A stretch of 32,745 nucleotides of DNA from Planctomycetota bacterium (lineage in GTDB: Bacteria > Planctomycetota > Planctomycetia > Pirellulales > Pirellulaceae): contig JAPLNL010000026.1 in assembly GCA_026692905.1 (NCBI GenBank), positions 1 through 32,745 on the forward strand, given 5' to 3'. Of the stretch, positions 1-9,116 are shown in pieces (within the stretch, counting starts at the first letter, position 1; every line of letters begins with the position of its first letter). The position numbers were made by a program, and so were the translations under genes. The notes under the pieces are model-generated. The model worked only from the letters and a program-made list of their open reading frames with translations, was not told where the DNA came from and did not search any database.

Positions 1-111
1 AATTCACTAGCTTGCGCGTCGTGCTAGGAATTCACTAGCTTGCGCGTCGTTCTAGGAATTCACTAGCTTGCGCGTCGTGCTAGGAATTCACTAGCTTGCG
101 CGTCGTGCTAT
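1..111. repeat. Four tandem copies of a 28-bp repeat
   Basis: Copies lie at 1-28, 29-56, 57-84 and 85-111, joined head to tail with no unique spacer. Copy 2 has one G-to-T change and copy 4 loses the last base. Each copy contains CTAGC, an 11-base loop and GCTAG, so it can form a small hairpin, and its core is rich in CG steps. The same core occurs in the opposite orientation at 32565-32627, so this is a dispersed family. The array begins at the window edge and may continue to the left. Confidence 0.95.
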
Positions 112-171
112 AGTGTTCTCTATCCGATCCCAGGCTAGAAATGAGTTTCGCACCGAGGACAATGCGACCCC

Positions 172-1452
172 ATGTTAGAAGAACTATTCGATGACCTGTA
201 CCGTTTGCTTCGCGGTTCGACTGCTGCCACCTCTTTGGTCGACGCGAAGACTTTTTACACGGAAGAAAAATGGATCGAATGCGTTTCGCTTCTGGAAAAC
301 ACTGCAAAGCGGTACGCAGAAGCGAGAGAGTCCACACTCAACAAAGACCTATCGCACGTCGAAAAGAATCAACCTAACACGTTAGACAAAGAAACCCGAC
401 GACTCGTCCGCAAACAAGATAAAGCCCACGACGTTTTAGACCAAATGCAAGAATTGATCGAGAAGATCCGACGCAATACACGACTGTCAGATAAGTTACC
501 CAAGACTTCGAAAGCGGCATTGCCTGAAGCAAAAACACCACAGCCCAGGGCCATTCTTCCACTTGAGGAAACCGTCAAACCAGTTTCCCTTGGTCCGATG
601 GCATCACTGCTTGTGGATTTCCGCCAAGCGAGTTCTTTTGAAGAAAAAAAAGCGGTCGTCGAAAGCTATTGCGCGCTCCAAACCATCGAATCGGTGTCGG
701 CTATCCGACCCGGTGACTTGCTCCTCGCCCTCAGCGACGGCCAGCAATTCCTGCTGCAAGTGGACTCTCCCGCAATCGAGGAAGGTGCATTGCGAATTCA
801 CTCCGCGACCGAGGGAACCAAGCTTCGGCCACTTCCACTGGAGAAGGTATCTCGATCGATTTCTCGATCCAAGCTGCATTTGTTGGTCTTGAAGCGATCG
901 GCCAATAGCCAAGGACCAGAACATTCTGTTCTTGAGCCCGAGTCGCAAGCCAATTTCGCCGAGTACGCTGTTAGCGACTCAGGCCCAACGGTTAACGTTC
1001 AGGAACCTTCTCGCATCGAATCGACTGCAGAATTCCCCTCGGACTCGGCCTCCAAATTGAGCCAGCAGCAACGGGACCAGATCTTAGACCCCGGCGCATT
1101 TTCTCAATTGATCGACGCCGCTCAACGCACTGGAATTGTCCCTGGAATTTCGATCATTATCCAAGTTCGTGATTGCGAGTTTCGGCTCGGCAAGCACCAT
1201 CAAGCACTTCAGTTGATGGAGTCGCAACTCTCTGCTTTCGTTGGCAGTGCGATGCAGCGAACGCAAAGATTAAAACGCGAAGAGCAAGACATCGCGAGCG
1301 GCAAAGTAAAAATGTCCCCCAAGGACATGCAGGCAAAAAAAGCCCGAGACAACAAAGATTCCGAATTGATTGAACGAGCAAGAACCCGATTCACCCGTGT
1401 CCTCGAAGGTATACGAGCTATTATTCACATGGAAAATGAACTGGAAAAGTAG
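172..1452 (+). CDS. Hypothetical coiled-coil protein
   Basis: I do not recognise this 426-residue protein. It is highly charged and has no signal peptide or membrane segment, so it is probably cytoplasmic. Residues about 20-110 are helical and rich in K, E and R and suggest a coiled coil. Residues about 140-245 could be a small globular domain with a beta-rich stretch around 185-240. A low-complexity stretch of S, E and P follows, and a second charged helical segment fills about 340-426. The ATG at 172 is the first in this frame; the only upstream ribosome-binding-like bases are GAGG about 14 bases away. It stands alone, is convergent with the VWA operon, and is followed by a terminator-like hairpin. 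No function is proposed. Confidence 0.7.
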   Translation: MLEELFDDLYRLLRGSTAATSLVDAKTFYTEEKWIECVSLLENTAKRYAEARESTLNKDLSHVEKNQPNTLDKETRRLVRKQDKAHDVLDQMQELIEKIRRNTRLSDKLPKTSKAALPEAKTPQPRAILPLEETVKPVSLGPMASLLVDFRQASSFEEKKAVVESYCALQTIESVSAIRPGDLLLALSDGQQFLLQVDSPAIEEGALRIHSATEGTKLRPLPLEKVSRSISRSKLHLLVLKRSANSQGPEHSVLEPESQANFAEYAVSDSGPTVNVQEPSRIESTAEFPSDSASKLSQQQRDQILDPGAFSQLIDAAQRTGIVPGISIIIQVRDCEFRLGKHHQALQLMESQLSAFVGSAMQRTQRLKREEQDIASGKVKMSPKDMQAKKARDNKDSELIERARTRFTRVLEGIRAIIHMENELEK

Positions 1453-1496
1453 GGCGAGCCGATGGCTCCTTGACTTCGCTCCCCTCGCCCCTTTTT
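1452..1496 (+). terminator. Putative intrinsic terminator of the 172-1452 gene
   Basis: GGGCGAG at 1452-1458 pairs perfectly with CTCGCCC at 1484-1490, and a run of five T follows at 1492-1496. A smaller hairpin, GAGCC with GGCTC, sits inside the large loop at 1456-1468. The element overlaps the last base of the stop codon. The long loop makes it an imperfect terminator. Confidence 0.45.
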
Positions 1497-1534
1497 AGGT
1501 AACGCTGCGAAGGATTGTTCCTGTGTTTTCGCTA

Positions 1535-1555
1535 CCACTGGCTTCATGCCAGTGG
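1535..1555. repeat. Perfect 8-bp-stem hairpin in the convergent gap
   Basis: CCACTGGC (1535-1542) and GCCAGTGG (1548-1555) are exact inverted repeats around a 5-base loop. It lies between two convergent genes. It could be a dispersed REP-like element or act as a two-way transcription stop; no T-tract is attached. The rest of the gap from 1453 to 1745 holds C- and G-rich imperfect repeats but no gene that I can see. Confidence 0.7.
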
Positions 1556-1745
1556 GGCGGTAATTTGCAGCTACATGCAACCATTGAGGGGCTAGGCTCC
1601 GCCGCTGTAAACATCTTTGCAAAGTCAATTCCATTGAAAACCTAAGGGAGGGCGAGGCTTTGATTCCCTTCTCCGGCCTTTTCTTCGGTGTTACGTCGGC
1701 AATTCGTCTTGCGAGATAATGGAAATGGTAGTGATTGACATAACT

Positions 1746-4547
1746 TTAGGCCAACCGACTCAATCGTCGAATGAGCCATTCCATCGTCAAGCATCCAACG
1801 ATTAAGGCCATCAGGATTCCCATGAGTCGCTGCTGAAACTCGCGGTCCGGTGAACCTGGCAAATAGTTTGTCTGATTTCTTGACTCGATCGATTGCGGTA
1901 GGCTCGACATTTCTGCAACGACATTCGTTGAATCGGCATTCACCGGCAACAAAGAATCCATACCAACCCAAAACTTGCCGCCCGTGCGATTAGCCAGTTC
2001 GGTAAGCAATGGATCGTTTCGCTGTGGACGTTGTATCTCCAATGCTGGTACGCGGACAGTCACTTGCTGAGTGAGCAACTTCTGGTCAGCCAAACCGCCA
2101 ACTGGCAATTGAACTTCGTAGGTACCAGTCGCCTTTGTAAAAAACTGTCCCAGATAAACGCCGGGCTGAGATGGGTCAGGGATGGGCGTGAGCACAAGCG
2201 GAGCATTGCGACCTGAAGGCTCAATCAATTTTGCTTTGACATCGGGCTGAATCGTCGGTTGGAACTGAGCGTCGCGAAGAACCGCTCTCACCATGACCTG
2301 CTCCCCCATGATCGCTTGTTGCTTGTCCAAAAGGAGAATTCCCCGATCGGAATCTCTCAGCATCCGTCCCTGGCCAGCCCATCGTACAAGCTTGGTATAG
2401 TACGTGTCAAAGTACCCATCACCTACCTCTCGCAACCTCCAAAACTCACCACCGCCTTGAAACGCGACTCGTCCTGCTCCGTAAAACTGCGTAGCGAGGT
2501 AGATCGGCTTCTTGCCGCTATTCATCGTGGTTGGATCGGAGAAGTATGCGATCGGTGTCGCACCAGGCTTCGGCTCGTCGCAGGCAAAGAAGCTATACAC
2601 TCCACGGAACCGCTCCCAAATTTTTCGACTATCTTCTACCGTTTTCGCAATCTGGACGAAGTCGGTTTGCCATGCGTCTTTCGCAAACTCCAACGGCCAA
2701 GCCGTCTCGGACTCAAAGCGACCAATGGATACCATTCTGGATCCACGCGTGTTCATCACTAACGGAGATAGGTTCCGCATGATCTCTGCCTTGCGATTCC
2801 CGTTTCCACCGCTGCCTGCCCATTTTGGCGTCGACACGGGGCCAGCCACCATCACGAGGCCGCCCGCTTGTTCACTGATCCATTTTTCGAGCACCTCGAT
2901 TTGTTCGAATTCCAAAGCCGACCAATCTGCATCGAAACCAATCACGCAATCGTATTGGCTCATTTCGATACGCGTCTTCGGAAATTCGGTTAATAGTTTC
3001 TTGGACTCTTGAGAAACGCCAGGCCCACCCGTTTGCAAGAAAACGTGGGATTGAACAGTCGGGTCTCGAAACAATAGATTCCGAACAAATTGATACTCCC
3101 GAGTCGGCCCGCCCGCGATGATCAAAACAGTGGACTTAGGCTCGACCACCCGGACTTCGCTCTCAAGCGTATTATCCAACGGGTTGGAATCTTGTTCCGG
3201 AGGAAGTGCTTTGACCTCGTAGATCCAGGAACCGATTTCTCGCGGCTGGATATCGAAAACCAAACTCGACATGGTGTCCTCAGACTCGAGCGTGATCGTC
3301 CGCTCTTCCTCGATCGCCATGCCGGTATTCTTTTGCCCGCCAGCTCTTCTGCGAAGCTGGACGGTGATCTGTTTGCCTTCTAATCCCGAGGCTTGGAGCA
3401 ACGCGGTCAATCGAAATCGATCCCCCGGGAAGACCCGCTTGGGAGCTTCGATATCTACCGTCCGCACGTTGATTGGGTTTTTGGCCGTCCCCATGCCCAC
3501 CGTATGGATCGGAACCCCTTGCAATGTCGCTTCGGAAATCGTCATCAAGGGGTCCACTCCTGCATTGCTTCGACCGTCTGAGATCACAACAATTCCTGCG
3601 AGTGGCGAACCTCGCTCCTGTTCCAAGATACTGTTGATTGCGTCCCCCAGTCGCGATTCCGAACCCGTTGCGGCAAGCTGCGATTCCCAAGCGACCGCAT
3701 TGGGCTCAATTGGCTTTTCGGCGTCTGGCTTATCACTCGTTGGCGCCGTTGCCCCCGATGCATCCGATGGCGAAAAACTCCAAAGACTCTTCCATGGAAT
3801 TTGGTCCGCTCGCAAAACAGCAGTGGACATCATCACAAATCCAGAAACAACCGCGACAACCGCCGCCACCAAAACATACGGCCACATGGGGCGCAAGTCG
3901 CCATAGACGCGAGCCACCAACGAAGTCAGCATCAGCAACAGTCCGGCCAACGTTAAACCCGTTCCGGCGATCGCAAATCGACTCAGCGTGCGCCAAAGAC
4001 CGTCCCTCGATTCAGCGGACTCGGTTTCCGTTGTCGCTTGTTTGGGTTTCGCAAACGAAGCGACCGTACTCGGACGAGCGCTCTGGTCGAATCGAAAAAC
4101 GCTGACGTCATGCTTCTGCTGCAATTGCTTGAGCAACGGCGATTGTGCAAAGGATTGCTGCACCGCTGTGATGCGACTCGTTGCGCTCGTTGAATTGGTC
4201 GAATTATCATCTTGCTGAGGCATGGACATACTGAGACTCGTATCCACCAATACCGCAAGTCTGGACGAGCGGGTGACTCGCTGCTCCGTCCTTTTCTGCA
4301 AATCAAAAAAGAAAATCAAGATTCCCAACAACGCCAATAGTCTCAGCGCAAAGAGCGTCCAACCAATGCTCTTGGGCAACTCGACCCAATCCTTGCGGTA
4401 CCAATAGAAAACGTAGGACACCAATCCAACCAACACGCACCCCAACACGAACCAATGTATCCACTGATCCATCTGCTCAATGCGCATCCACTGGTAGAAG
4501 ACTCGCATGTCTTCTTGGGCAAAGCATTGGATGTGATAAGGAAGCAT
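1746..4547 (-). CDS. Membrane-anchored VWA-domain protein with GATase-like domain (BAT-operon type)
   Basis: Residue numbers are from the ATG at 4547 (933 residues). Two membrane helices (about 31-50 and 61-82) are followed by a VWA domain with the metal-site motif DTSLS at 102-106. The domain seems to be interrupted by a second helix pair (about 191-246) before the VISDGRSNAG segment at 321-330, which continues the fold. An Ig-like stretch and a class-I glutamine-amidotransferase-like domain (from about 474) come next, and a C-terminal helix (about 908-926) ends the protein. Such proteins are thought to form metal-dependent complexes at the membrane with MoxR ATPases. This is the last gene of the operon. 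The frame is open up to an ATG at 4688, but that would overlap batA by 49 bp and put a heptamer repeat inside the gene, so I prefer 4547. The exact role is unknown. Confidence 0.85.
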   Translation of the reverse strand: MLPYHIQCFAQEDMRVFYQWMRIEQMDQWIHWFVLGCVLVGLVSYVFYWYRKDWVELPKSIGWTLFALRLLALLGILIFFFDLQKRTEQRVTRSSRLAVLVDTSLSMSMPQQDDNSTNSTSATSRITAVQQSFAQSPLLKQLQQKHDVSVFRFDQSARPSTVASFAKPKQATTETESAESRDGLWRTLSRFAIAGTGLTLAGLLLMLTSLVARVYGDLRPMWPYVLVAAVVAVVSGFVMMSTAVLRADQIPWKSLWSFSPSDASGATAPTSDKPDAEKPIEPNAVAWESQLAATGSESRLGDAINSILEQERGSPLAGIVVISDGRSNAGVDPLMTISEATLQGVPIHTVGMGTAKNPINVRTVDIEAPKRVFPGDRFRLTALLQASGLEGKQITVQLRRRAGGQKNTGMAIEEERTITLESEDTMSSLVFDIQPREIGSWIYEVKALPPEQDSNPLDNTLESEVRVVEPKSTVLIIAGGPTREYQFVRNLLFRDPTVQSHVFLQTGGPGVSQESKKLLTEFPKTRIEMSQYDCVIGFDADWSALEFEQIEVLEKWISEQAGGLVMVAGPVSTPKWAGSGGNGNRKAEIMRNLSPLVMNTRGSRMVSIGRFESETAWPLEFAKDAWQTDFVQIAKTVEDSRKIWERFRGVYSFFACDEPKPGATPIAYFSDPTTMNSGKKPIYLATQFYGAGRVAFQGGGEFWRLREVGDGYFDTYYTKLVRWAGQGRMLRDSDRGILLLDKQQAIMGEQVMVRAVLRDAQFQPTIQPDVKAKLIEPSGRNAPLVLTPIPDPSQPGVYLGQFFTKATGTYEVQLPVGGLADQKLLTQQVTVRVPALEIQRPQRNDPLLTELANRTGGKFWVGMDSLLPVNADSTNVVAEMSSLPQSIESRNQTNYLPGSPDREFQQRLMGILMALIVGCLTMEWLIRRLSRLA

Positions 4548-4551
4548 TTGT

Positions 4552-4586
4552 GAAGTTGGAAGTTGGAAGTTGGAAGTTGGAAGTTG
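4552..4586. repeat. Heptanucleotide tandem repeat, five copies of GAAGTTG
   Basis: Five exact 7-bp units fill 4552-4586, directly upstream (on the minus strand) of the preferred VWA start codon and downstream of the batA-like stop. Seven is not a multiple of three, so a change in copy number would shift the frame of the longer open frame starting at 4688 or alter the spacing to the ATG at 4547. Confidence 0.95.
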
Positions 4587-4639
4587 GAATGAGATCGAAA
4601 TGTGATTTGGCTTGTGCCTTAAGCCTTGAGTCTTAAGCT

Positions 4640-7114
4640 CTAACTCTTTCTCCCCGGCAAATGATAGGACGCGCTCCAGGCCAGCCATTGTTCGAAAAGC
4701 AAAAGGACCAGTAGCAATGCCATCAGGAGCATATTGCGATTAGCGAAACCAGCCAAGGCCGTGTTGGAACCAAGCGATTCGGACGATTTGTACGTGAACT
4801 TGACCCCGCTCAACGCGCGATTCAAATCGATCAATGGTACTTTCTCCGTTTCGCCCTCAATGGGCGGCGGGTTTCGGGCGAAGTTCTTGACGATGCGCTC
4901 GCCTTGGATCGAAGTTCCCCACCACTCAAAATTGCCGGCTGCTAAAACTGCTCGCAGGGAGTCGTCCGTTTCTTGACCGGGCTGGGCGTTCAATGAAGCT
5001 TGAAATGCGGACTCACCTGCGGGCGTTGCGTTAATGTTGAGAAGCGATTTGGCTCCGTTGCTGACCGTCGGTGGACAAAACACTTGAATCTCAGGCAACA
5101 TCTCTTGCGAAGAAAAATCCCAACGCATCGGCGTACCTGCCAAACGGGCGGCATCGGGCGTTCGAAACGAGGAAAGATACCCAACCATTTTTTGGGCTGC
5201 GACCACGAACGTCGGATCCTGCGGCCAATTCGTCCACTGCCGATCCAATGCGGTCAGGCCATAGAGCACTCGTCCGTCGCCGATGGCATGGTCGATGATG
5301 ATCGGCTTGCCGTTGCGAAGTGTTGCGACCGCCTTCCAGCCACTCACGTTCTCCTTGTCATCGACTGCTTTCGAATCGCCTATATCCTTTTCTAAATCCA
5401 AGTATCTTTGAATGCGAACAAACTGAAATGGGGAGTTGCTCAAGCCGAAGAACTCCTCAAAAATCGGATGGTTGTCGGCAATCAGGTCCGGTTGGATGTC
5501 GCCGGCAACTTGAGCGAGATCAGCAGCCCCCTTGATCGAAAACGGCATCAAAGGGATCGCATTTTCTGCGGATGGAATGGACTTGGTCCAAACCGAGTTG
5601 TATCGAAGATAATCAGCCGTCGACATCTGCTCGCCGAAAAAGACACCGAGGCCCCCCCCTTGTGATACGTACTTATGAAGATTTTGAATCGCCCTTGGGT
5701 CGAGCGAAGGTACCGCTTGAATGAAGATGCATGCATAATTTTGAATCGCTGCAAAGTCTGCGTCGCGTAAAAACTCGGGGCCTTCGCGGGACACTACAAA
5801 GCCCGTTTTAACATTTTCGCTCGGATTGAGTGCGGACTCAAAAAAGAACGAATGCTTTCCCGTCGAATCGCCATCGACCAGAAGCACACGTTTTCCGTTC
5901 TGCAAATCGAGCACGCAGCTCGCCTTGTTGTCGGCATTCAGTGAATCGGACGGCAATTGTGCTTCCACAACATGAGATCCACTTTTCGGGAAAAGCACTT
6001 GAACATGTCGCGTCACCAGCTCACCGGGCTCGATGCGATCGATCAGTACGGGAGGTAACTCCGTAATCAAACCAGAAAAAGCCGCCGTCGGAGCGGGCTC
6101 CATCTGTCGATTTCCGTAATCCACGGAATTGACACGGACGGAAATGTTTCGAACCGGCGCAATCCCATTGTTCCGCACTGAAATGTTGATCATGGCTGGA
6201 ACACCAGCCGCCAAAACTTCCCGCTGTGGCAACACCGAAACCAACGTAAGATTTTCGTGCCGTTCCGCAACGCAATCGATCAGCTGCAGCTCCGCATTGG
6301 TCGTTGGTAGCGATTGCAACTGTTGCTTTAGCATGGCCGGGTTGGTCCAGTCTTTGCTTCTGAAATCGCTCATCAAATACACGATGGATTTTTCCGAAGA
6401 TGCTTGTTGCAGCAACGGTGAAATCAATTCTATCGACTCACCCAGACCACTATCGAGCGATGTTGGTGTTGTGGAATTGATCTTGCTAAGCAAGCTCGAG
6501 GGATCCGTTGGGATCGTTCGTGAAAGCAGTTCGGCGACCGAGTCGGCTTGTGGCCCTTGCTGCTCAAGGCTTTTGGCTGGAGTAGAAGAGCTGGTTGGGT
6601 TGGAATTAGTTGGCTTGGTCGCAGTTTTCGTCGTATCCGCGGTGGTCGACTTTTCTTCTTTGCTCCTCCTAGATGCCAACGCGGCTCGAGAAGCTCGAAT
6701 CACGGTCAGCAAGTGAGAGCCTTCTTGCGTGTTCGCGTTTGCGGCAATCGACTGCACCGCCCCCAAAGCCGATTGGTAGGCCGTTCCCTTGGACGAAGTG
6801 TCGCTCATCGAAGCAGAGTCATCCAGGATCACGTAATGGTGCGTCGTCGATTGGCTAATCATGGCCAACCACCGCGAACCGCTCACCCATTGCGCCAACA
6901 TGGCCACCGCAATCGCAACGATCAGCATCCGAGACGCGATCAACAACGCTTGTTTGAGCCAAACCCAACGCCGCAACTTGCGGTAGCTTTCCAGCAAAAA
7001 CTCCATCGCCGCCCACTGCGTGCGGCGATGTCGAACCAAATTGATCAGGTGGATCAAAAGTGGCAACAATACGAGGAGGAACCCCCAAGCGAGCGGTTGA
7101 AAGACGAATTGCAT
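4640..7114 (-). CDS. BatA-like membrane protein with VWA domain
   Basis: The 824-residue protein starts at the first ATG of the frame, 5 bases after the stop of the DUF58 gene. Its N-terminus is the double-membrane BatA-type region: helices at about 4-24 and 55-77 with a basic loop between them. A VWA domain follows, with metal-site motif DDSAS at 98-102. A low-complexity segment of S, T, K and P sits inside or beside it. The middle looks like an Ig-like or CARDB-like region, then comes a GATase-like fold (VLLVDGDS), and a C-terminal membrane helix ends it. In this architecture the VWA part binds a divalent metal and partner proteins near the membrane. Aerotolerance, the original Bat phenotype, is not shown by the sequence and may not apply in planctomycetes. 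Confidence 0.85.
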   Translation of the reverse strand: MQFVFQPLAWGFLLVLLPLLIHLINLVRHRRTQWAAMEFLLESYRKLRRWVWLKQALLIASRMLIVAIAVAMLAQWVSGSRWLAMISQSTTHHYVILDDSASMSDTSSKGTAYQSALGAVQSIAANANTQEGSHLLTVIRASRAALASRRSKEEKSTTADTTKTATKPTNSNPTSSSTPAKSLEQQGPQADSVAELLSRTIPTDPSSLLSKINSTTPTSLDSGLGESIELISPLLQQASSEKSIVYLMSDFRSKDWTNPAMLKQQLQSLPTTNAELQLIDCVAERHENLTLVSVLPQREVLAAGVPAMINISVRNNGIAPVRNISVRVNSVDYGNRQMEPAPTAAFSGLITELPPVLIDRIEPGELVTRHVQVLFPKSGSHVVEAQLPSDSLNADNKASCVLDLQNGKRVLLVDGDSTGKHSFFFESALNPSENVKTGFVVSREGPEFLRDADFAAIQNYACIFIQAVPSLDPRAIQNLHKYVSQGGGLGVFFGEQMSTADYLRYNSVWTKSIPSAENAIPLMPFSIKGAADLAQVAGDIQPDLIADNHPIFEEFFGLSNSPFQFVRIQRYLDLEKDIGDSKAVDDKENVSGWKAVATLRNGKPIIIDHAIGDGRVLYGLTALDRQWTNWPQDPTFVVAAQKMVGYLSSFRTPDAARLAGTPMRWDFSSQEMLPEIQVFCPPTVSNGAKSLLNINATPAGESAFQASLNAQPGQETDDSLRAVLAAGNFEWWGTSIQGERIVKNFARNPPPIEGETEKVPLIDLNRALSGVKFTYKSSESLGSNTALAGFANRNMLLMALLLVLLLFEQWLAWSASYHLPGRKS

Positions 7115-7119
7115 GGTCG

Positions 7120-8022
7120 TTACTTTTTCCTCATGTGAGCCATACGTGAGGTCAAGTAAGCCGTCAACGTAGCGTCCATATGCCGACTCGTGCGAATTAA
7201 CTGATAATCGATCTGATAGCTTGCGCAAGCATGCCGAACACGATCCAAAAATCGTTGCAGCGATTCAAGGTAGCCTTCACGAAGCGCTCTTGGATTGCAA
7301 GTAAGTGCGTCCGTCGACTCCATCCCCTCAAAGCGAGTTGGGTCGTTAAAAGGAAAATCAAGCTCATCGTCGTCCATCACATGGAAGACGAGAATGTCAT
7401 GTCCTGAGCGTTTTAAAGCGGCGAGGCCTTTGAGCGTTTCCGCTTCGCTACCCAAAAAATCCGACGCGATGACCATGAGGGAACGCTTTGGATAGGTATC
7501 GTTGATCTCGCGGAAAACTTTCGTCAAGTCGGTTTTGTCTTTGGATGCCGTTTGCTGCAGCGACTTAAAAATGCTTTGCAAATGGGAACGACTCGATCGC
7601 CATGGGAGCCGCGAGCGAATCTTCTGATCGAACACAGTCAGTCCAACAGCATCTTGTTGCCTCAAAGTCAAATAAGCTAGGCACGCGCAAATGGTGGCCG
7701 CGTAGTCAAACTTATTCAGCGATCCACGGCCATAGTTCATGCTAGCGGAAGCGTCTAACAACAAGGTGCACCGGAGGCTCGTGTCTTCCTCGTACTGCTT
7801 GATGTAGAGCTTGTCTTGCCGTCCATAAACTTTCCAATCGATATGGCGAAGATCGTCGCCAGGGACGTATTGACGGTGCTGCACAAACTCGACCGATTGG
7901 CCAAAGTAAGGGCTGCGATGCATTCCCGACAAGAATCCTTCGACGATATTGCGTGCTCTGAGCTCCATCGACGCGATGCGTCGAATGGCTTCAGGATGCA
8001 AGTATTCTTTGGAATCGGGCAT
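7120..8022 (-). CDS. DUF58 domain-containing protein (VWA-like)
   Basis: With the ATG at 8022 the protein has 300 residues, the usual size of the family. The DUF58 signature is clear: GQSVEF then R, Y, PGDD, R and IDWK at residues 41-64. A VWA-like strand with DASASM follows at 90-95, so the metal-site motif is kept. No membrane helix is apparent, and a cytoplasmic location is likely. DUF58 proteins are almost always encoded next to MoxR ATPases and are thought to be their partners or substrates. The frame stays open to 8214 but lies inside moxR there, so the later start was chosen; it still overlaps the end of moxR by 32 bp, which suggests translational coupling. No Shine-Dalgarno sequence is visible. 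Confidence 0.9.
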   Translation of the reverse strand: MPDSKEYLHPEAIRRIASMELRARNIVEGFLSGMHRSPYFGQSVEFVQHRQYVPGDDLRHIDWKVYGRQDKLYIKQYEEDTSLRCTLLLDASASMNYGRGSLNKFDYAATICACLAYLTLRQQDAVGLTVFDQKIRSRLPWRSSRSHLQSIFKSLQQTASKDKTDLTKVFREINDTYPKRSLMVIASDFLGSEAETLKGLAALKRSGHDILVFHVMDDDELDFPFNDPTRFEGMESTDALTCNPRALREGYLESLQRFLDRVRHACASYQIDYQLIRTSRHMDATLTAYLTSRMAHMRKK

Positions 8023-9037
8023 CGCGTAGCAATTCGTCTTGGGCAGTCGGTGTGTTGGAAATAATTCGATCGATGACTGCATCGCTCGTAACGCCATCGC
8101 TTTCGGCGGCAAAGTTGACGACCATACGGTGTCGAAGCACAGGCTTGGCACAGAACTGGACGTCGCTCGGATCCACATGCGATCGCCCCGATAACGCCGC
8201 TCGAGCTTTCGCACCGAGAATCAAAAACTGCACCGCTCTCGGGCCTGCGCCCCAAGCAACTTGCTCGCGAACGAAGTCAGGGATGCCTTCTTGACCGACG
8301 CGCGTTTGGCGAACGATTGCCAGCGCGTATCGGATGACGTTCTCAGAGACTTCAATCCCGCGGATAAACTCTTGAAGGCTTAGGATTTCGGCGCCGCTCA
8401 GAACTGGTTCGATCGCGGCCGAGCTCTTGCCCGTCGTGCGCCGAGCTACTTCGAATTCGTCAGCAAAGCTTGGGTAGGTCACGTGTACCTTGAACATGAA
8501 CCGGTCTTGTTGGGCTTCAGGAAGCGGATACGTTCCCTCTTGCTCGATTGGATTTTGTGTTGCCAACACAAAGAACGGATCGGAAAGCGTATGCCGAACA
8601 CGCCCAATCGTAATCTGCCGTTCTTGCATCGCTTCCAGCAAGGCGGCTTGGGTCTTCGGCGGTGTTCGATTGATTTCGTCGGCCAAAATCACATTGGCGA
8701 AGAGCGGGCCTTCCATGAACCGTCGTTCACGCGAGCCGGTCGTGCGGTTCTCCTCGATGATCTCCGTGCCCGTGATGTCAGCTGGCATCAGGTCAGGAGT
8801 GAACTGAATTCGACTAAAGGAAAGATTGAGCGTCTTGGCAAGCGAACTGATGAGAAGCGTTTTCGCCAGCCCTGGTACTCCCTCGAGCAAACAGTGGCCT
8901 CGAGCAAACACACTGATGAGCAGTTGTTCAACCACATCAACTTGTCCGACAATCGTTTTGGACAGTTGGCCGAGGATTTGTTCTCGAGCACGTTGCAATC
9001 GATCCAAATCCGCTTGGGCTGATCCGTCTGTAGTCAT
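7991..9037 (-). CDS. moxR: MoxR-family AAA+ ATPase
   Basis: This 348-residue ATPase has the MoxR hallmarks: Walker A GVPGLAKT at 53-60, the family motif [15 protein letters not shown] at 76-90, Walker B VILADEIN at 116-123 and sensor-1 region ATQNP. MoxR ATPases act as chaperones that help assemble or metallate complexes containing VWA-domain proteins. That fits the three downstream genes, which all carry VWA-type motifs. It is the first gene of the operon, with a candidate extended -10 promoter about 45 bases upstream. The family call is very secure; the client proteins are inferred from the operon. Confidence 0.95.
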   Translation of the reverse strand: MTTDGSAQADLDRLQRAREQILGQLSKTIVGQVDVVEQLLISVFARGHCLLEGVPGLAKTLLISSLAKTLNLSFSRIQFTPDLMPADITGTEIIEENRTTGSRERRFMEGPLFANVILADEINRTPPKTQAALLEAMQERQITIGRVRHTLSDPFFVLATQNPIEQEGTYPLPEAQQDRFMFKVHVTYPSFADEFEVARRTTGKSSAAIEPVLSGAEILSLQEFIRGIEVSENVIRYALAIVRQTRVGQEGIPDFVREQVAWGAGPRAVQFLILGAKARAALSGRSHVDPSDVQFCAKPVLRHRMVVNFAAESDGVTSDAVIDRIISNTPTAQDELLRDARFQRILAS

Positions 9038-9082
9038 GCCGTACTTTCTAAAAAAAGCAATTCAGTGAAACTAGTACGCCGA

Positions 9083-9091
9083 ATTGTATCA
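9083..9091 (-). promoter_or_regulatory. Candidate extended -10 promoter of the moxR operon
   Basis: Read on the minus strand, 9091-9083 is TGATACAAT, matching the extended -10 pattern TGnTAtAAT with one change. No good -35 box is seen 16-18 bases upstream, as can occur with extended -10 promoters. Transcription would begin near 9076, giving a leader of about 40 bases before the ATG at 9037. There is no experimental support. Confidence 0.35.
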
Positions 9092-9116
9092 TCCCGCAAA
9101 GCTTTCTGCATCCTGT

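Noticed and set aside
1-111. CRISPR array
   Set aside because: The 28-bp units are directly joined with no unique spacers, and no cas gene is present in the window.
2512-3012. Open frames of 166-167 codons opposite the VWA gene
   Set aside because: They lie antisense to a well-supported gene, have no recognisable motifs and look like by-products of its codon pattern.
3271-3906. 211-codon open frame opposite the VWA gene
   Set aside because: Same reason: antisense to clear VWA coding sequence, with no domain features.
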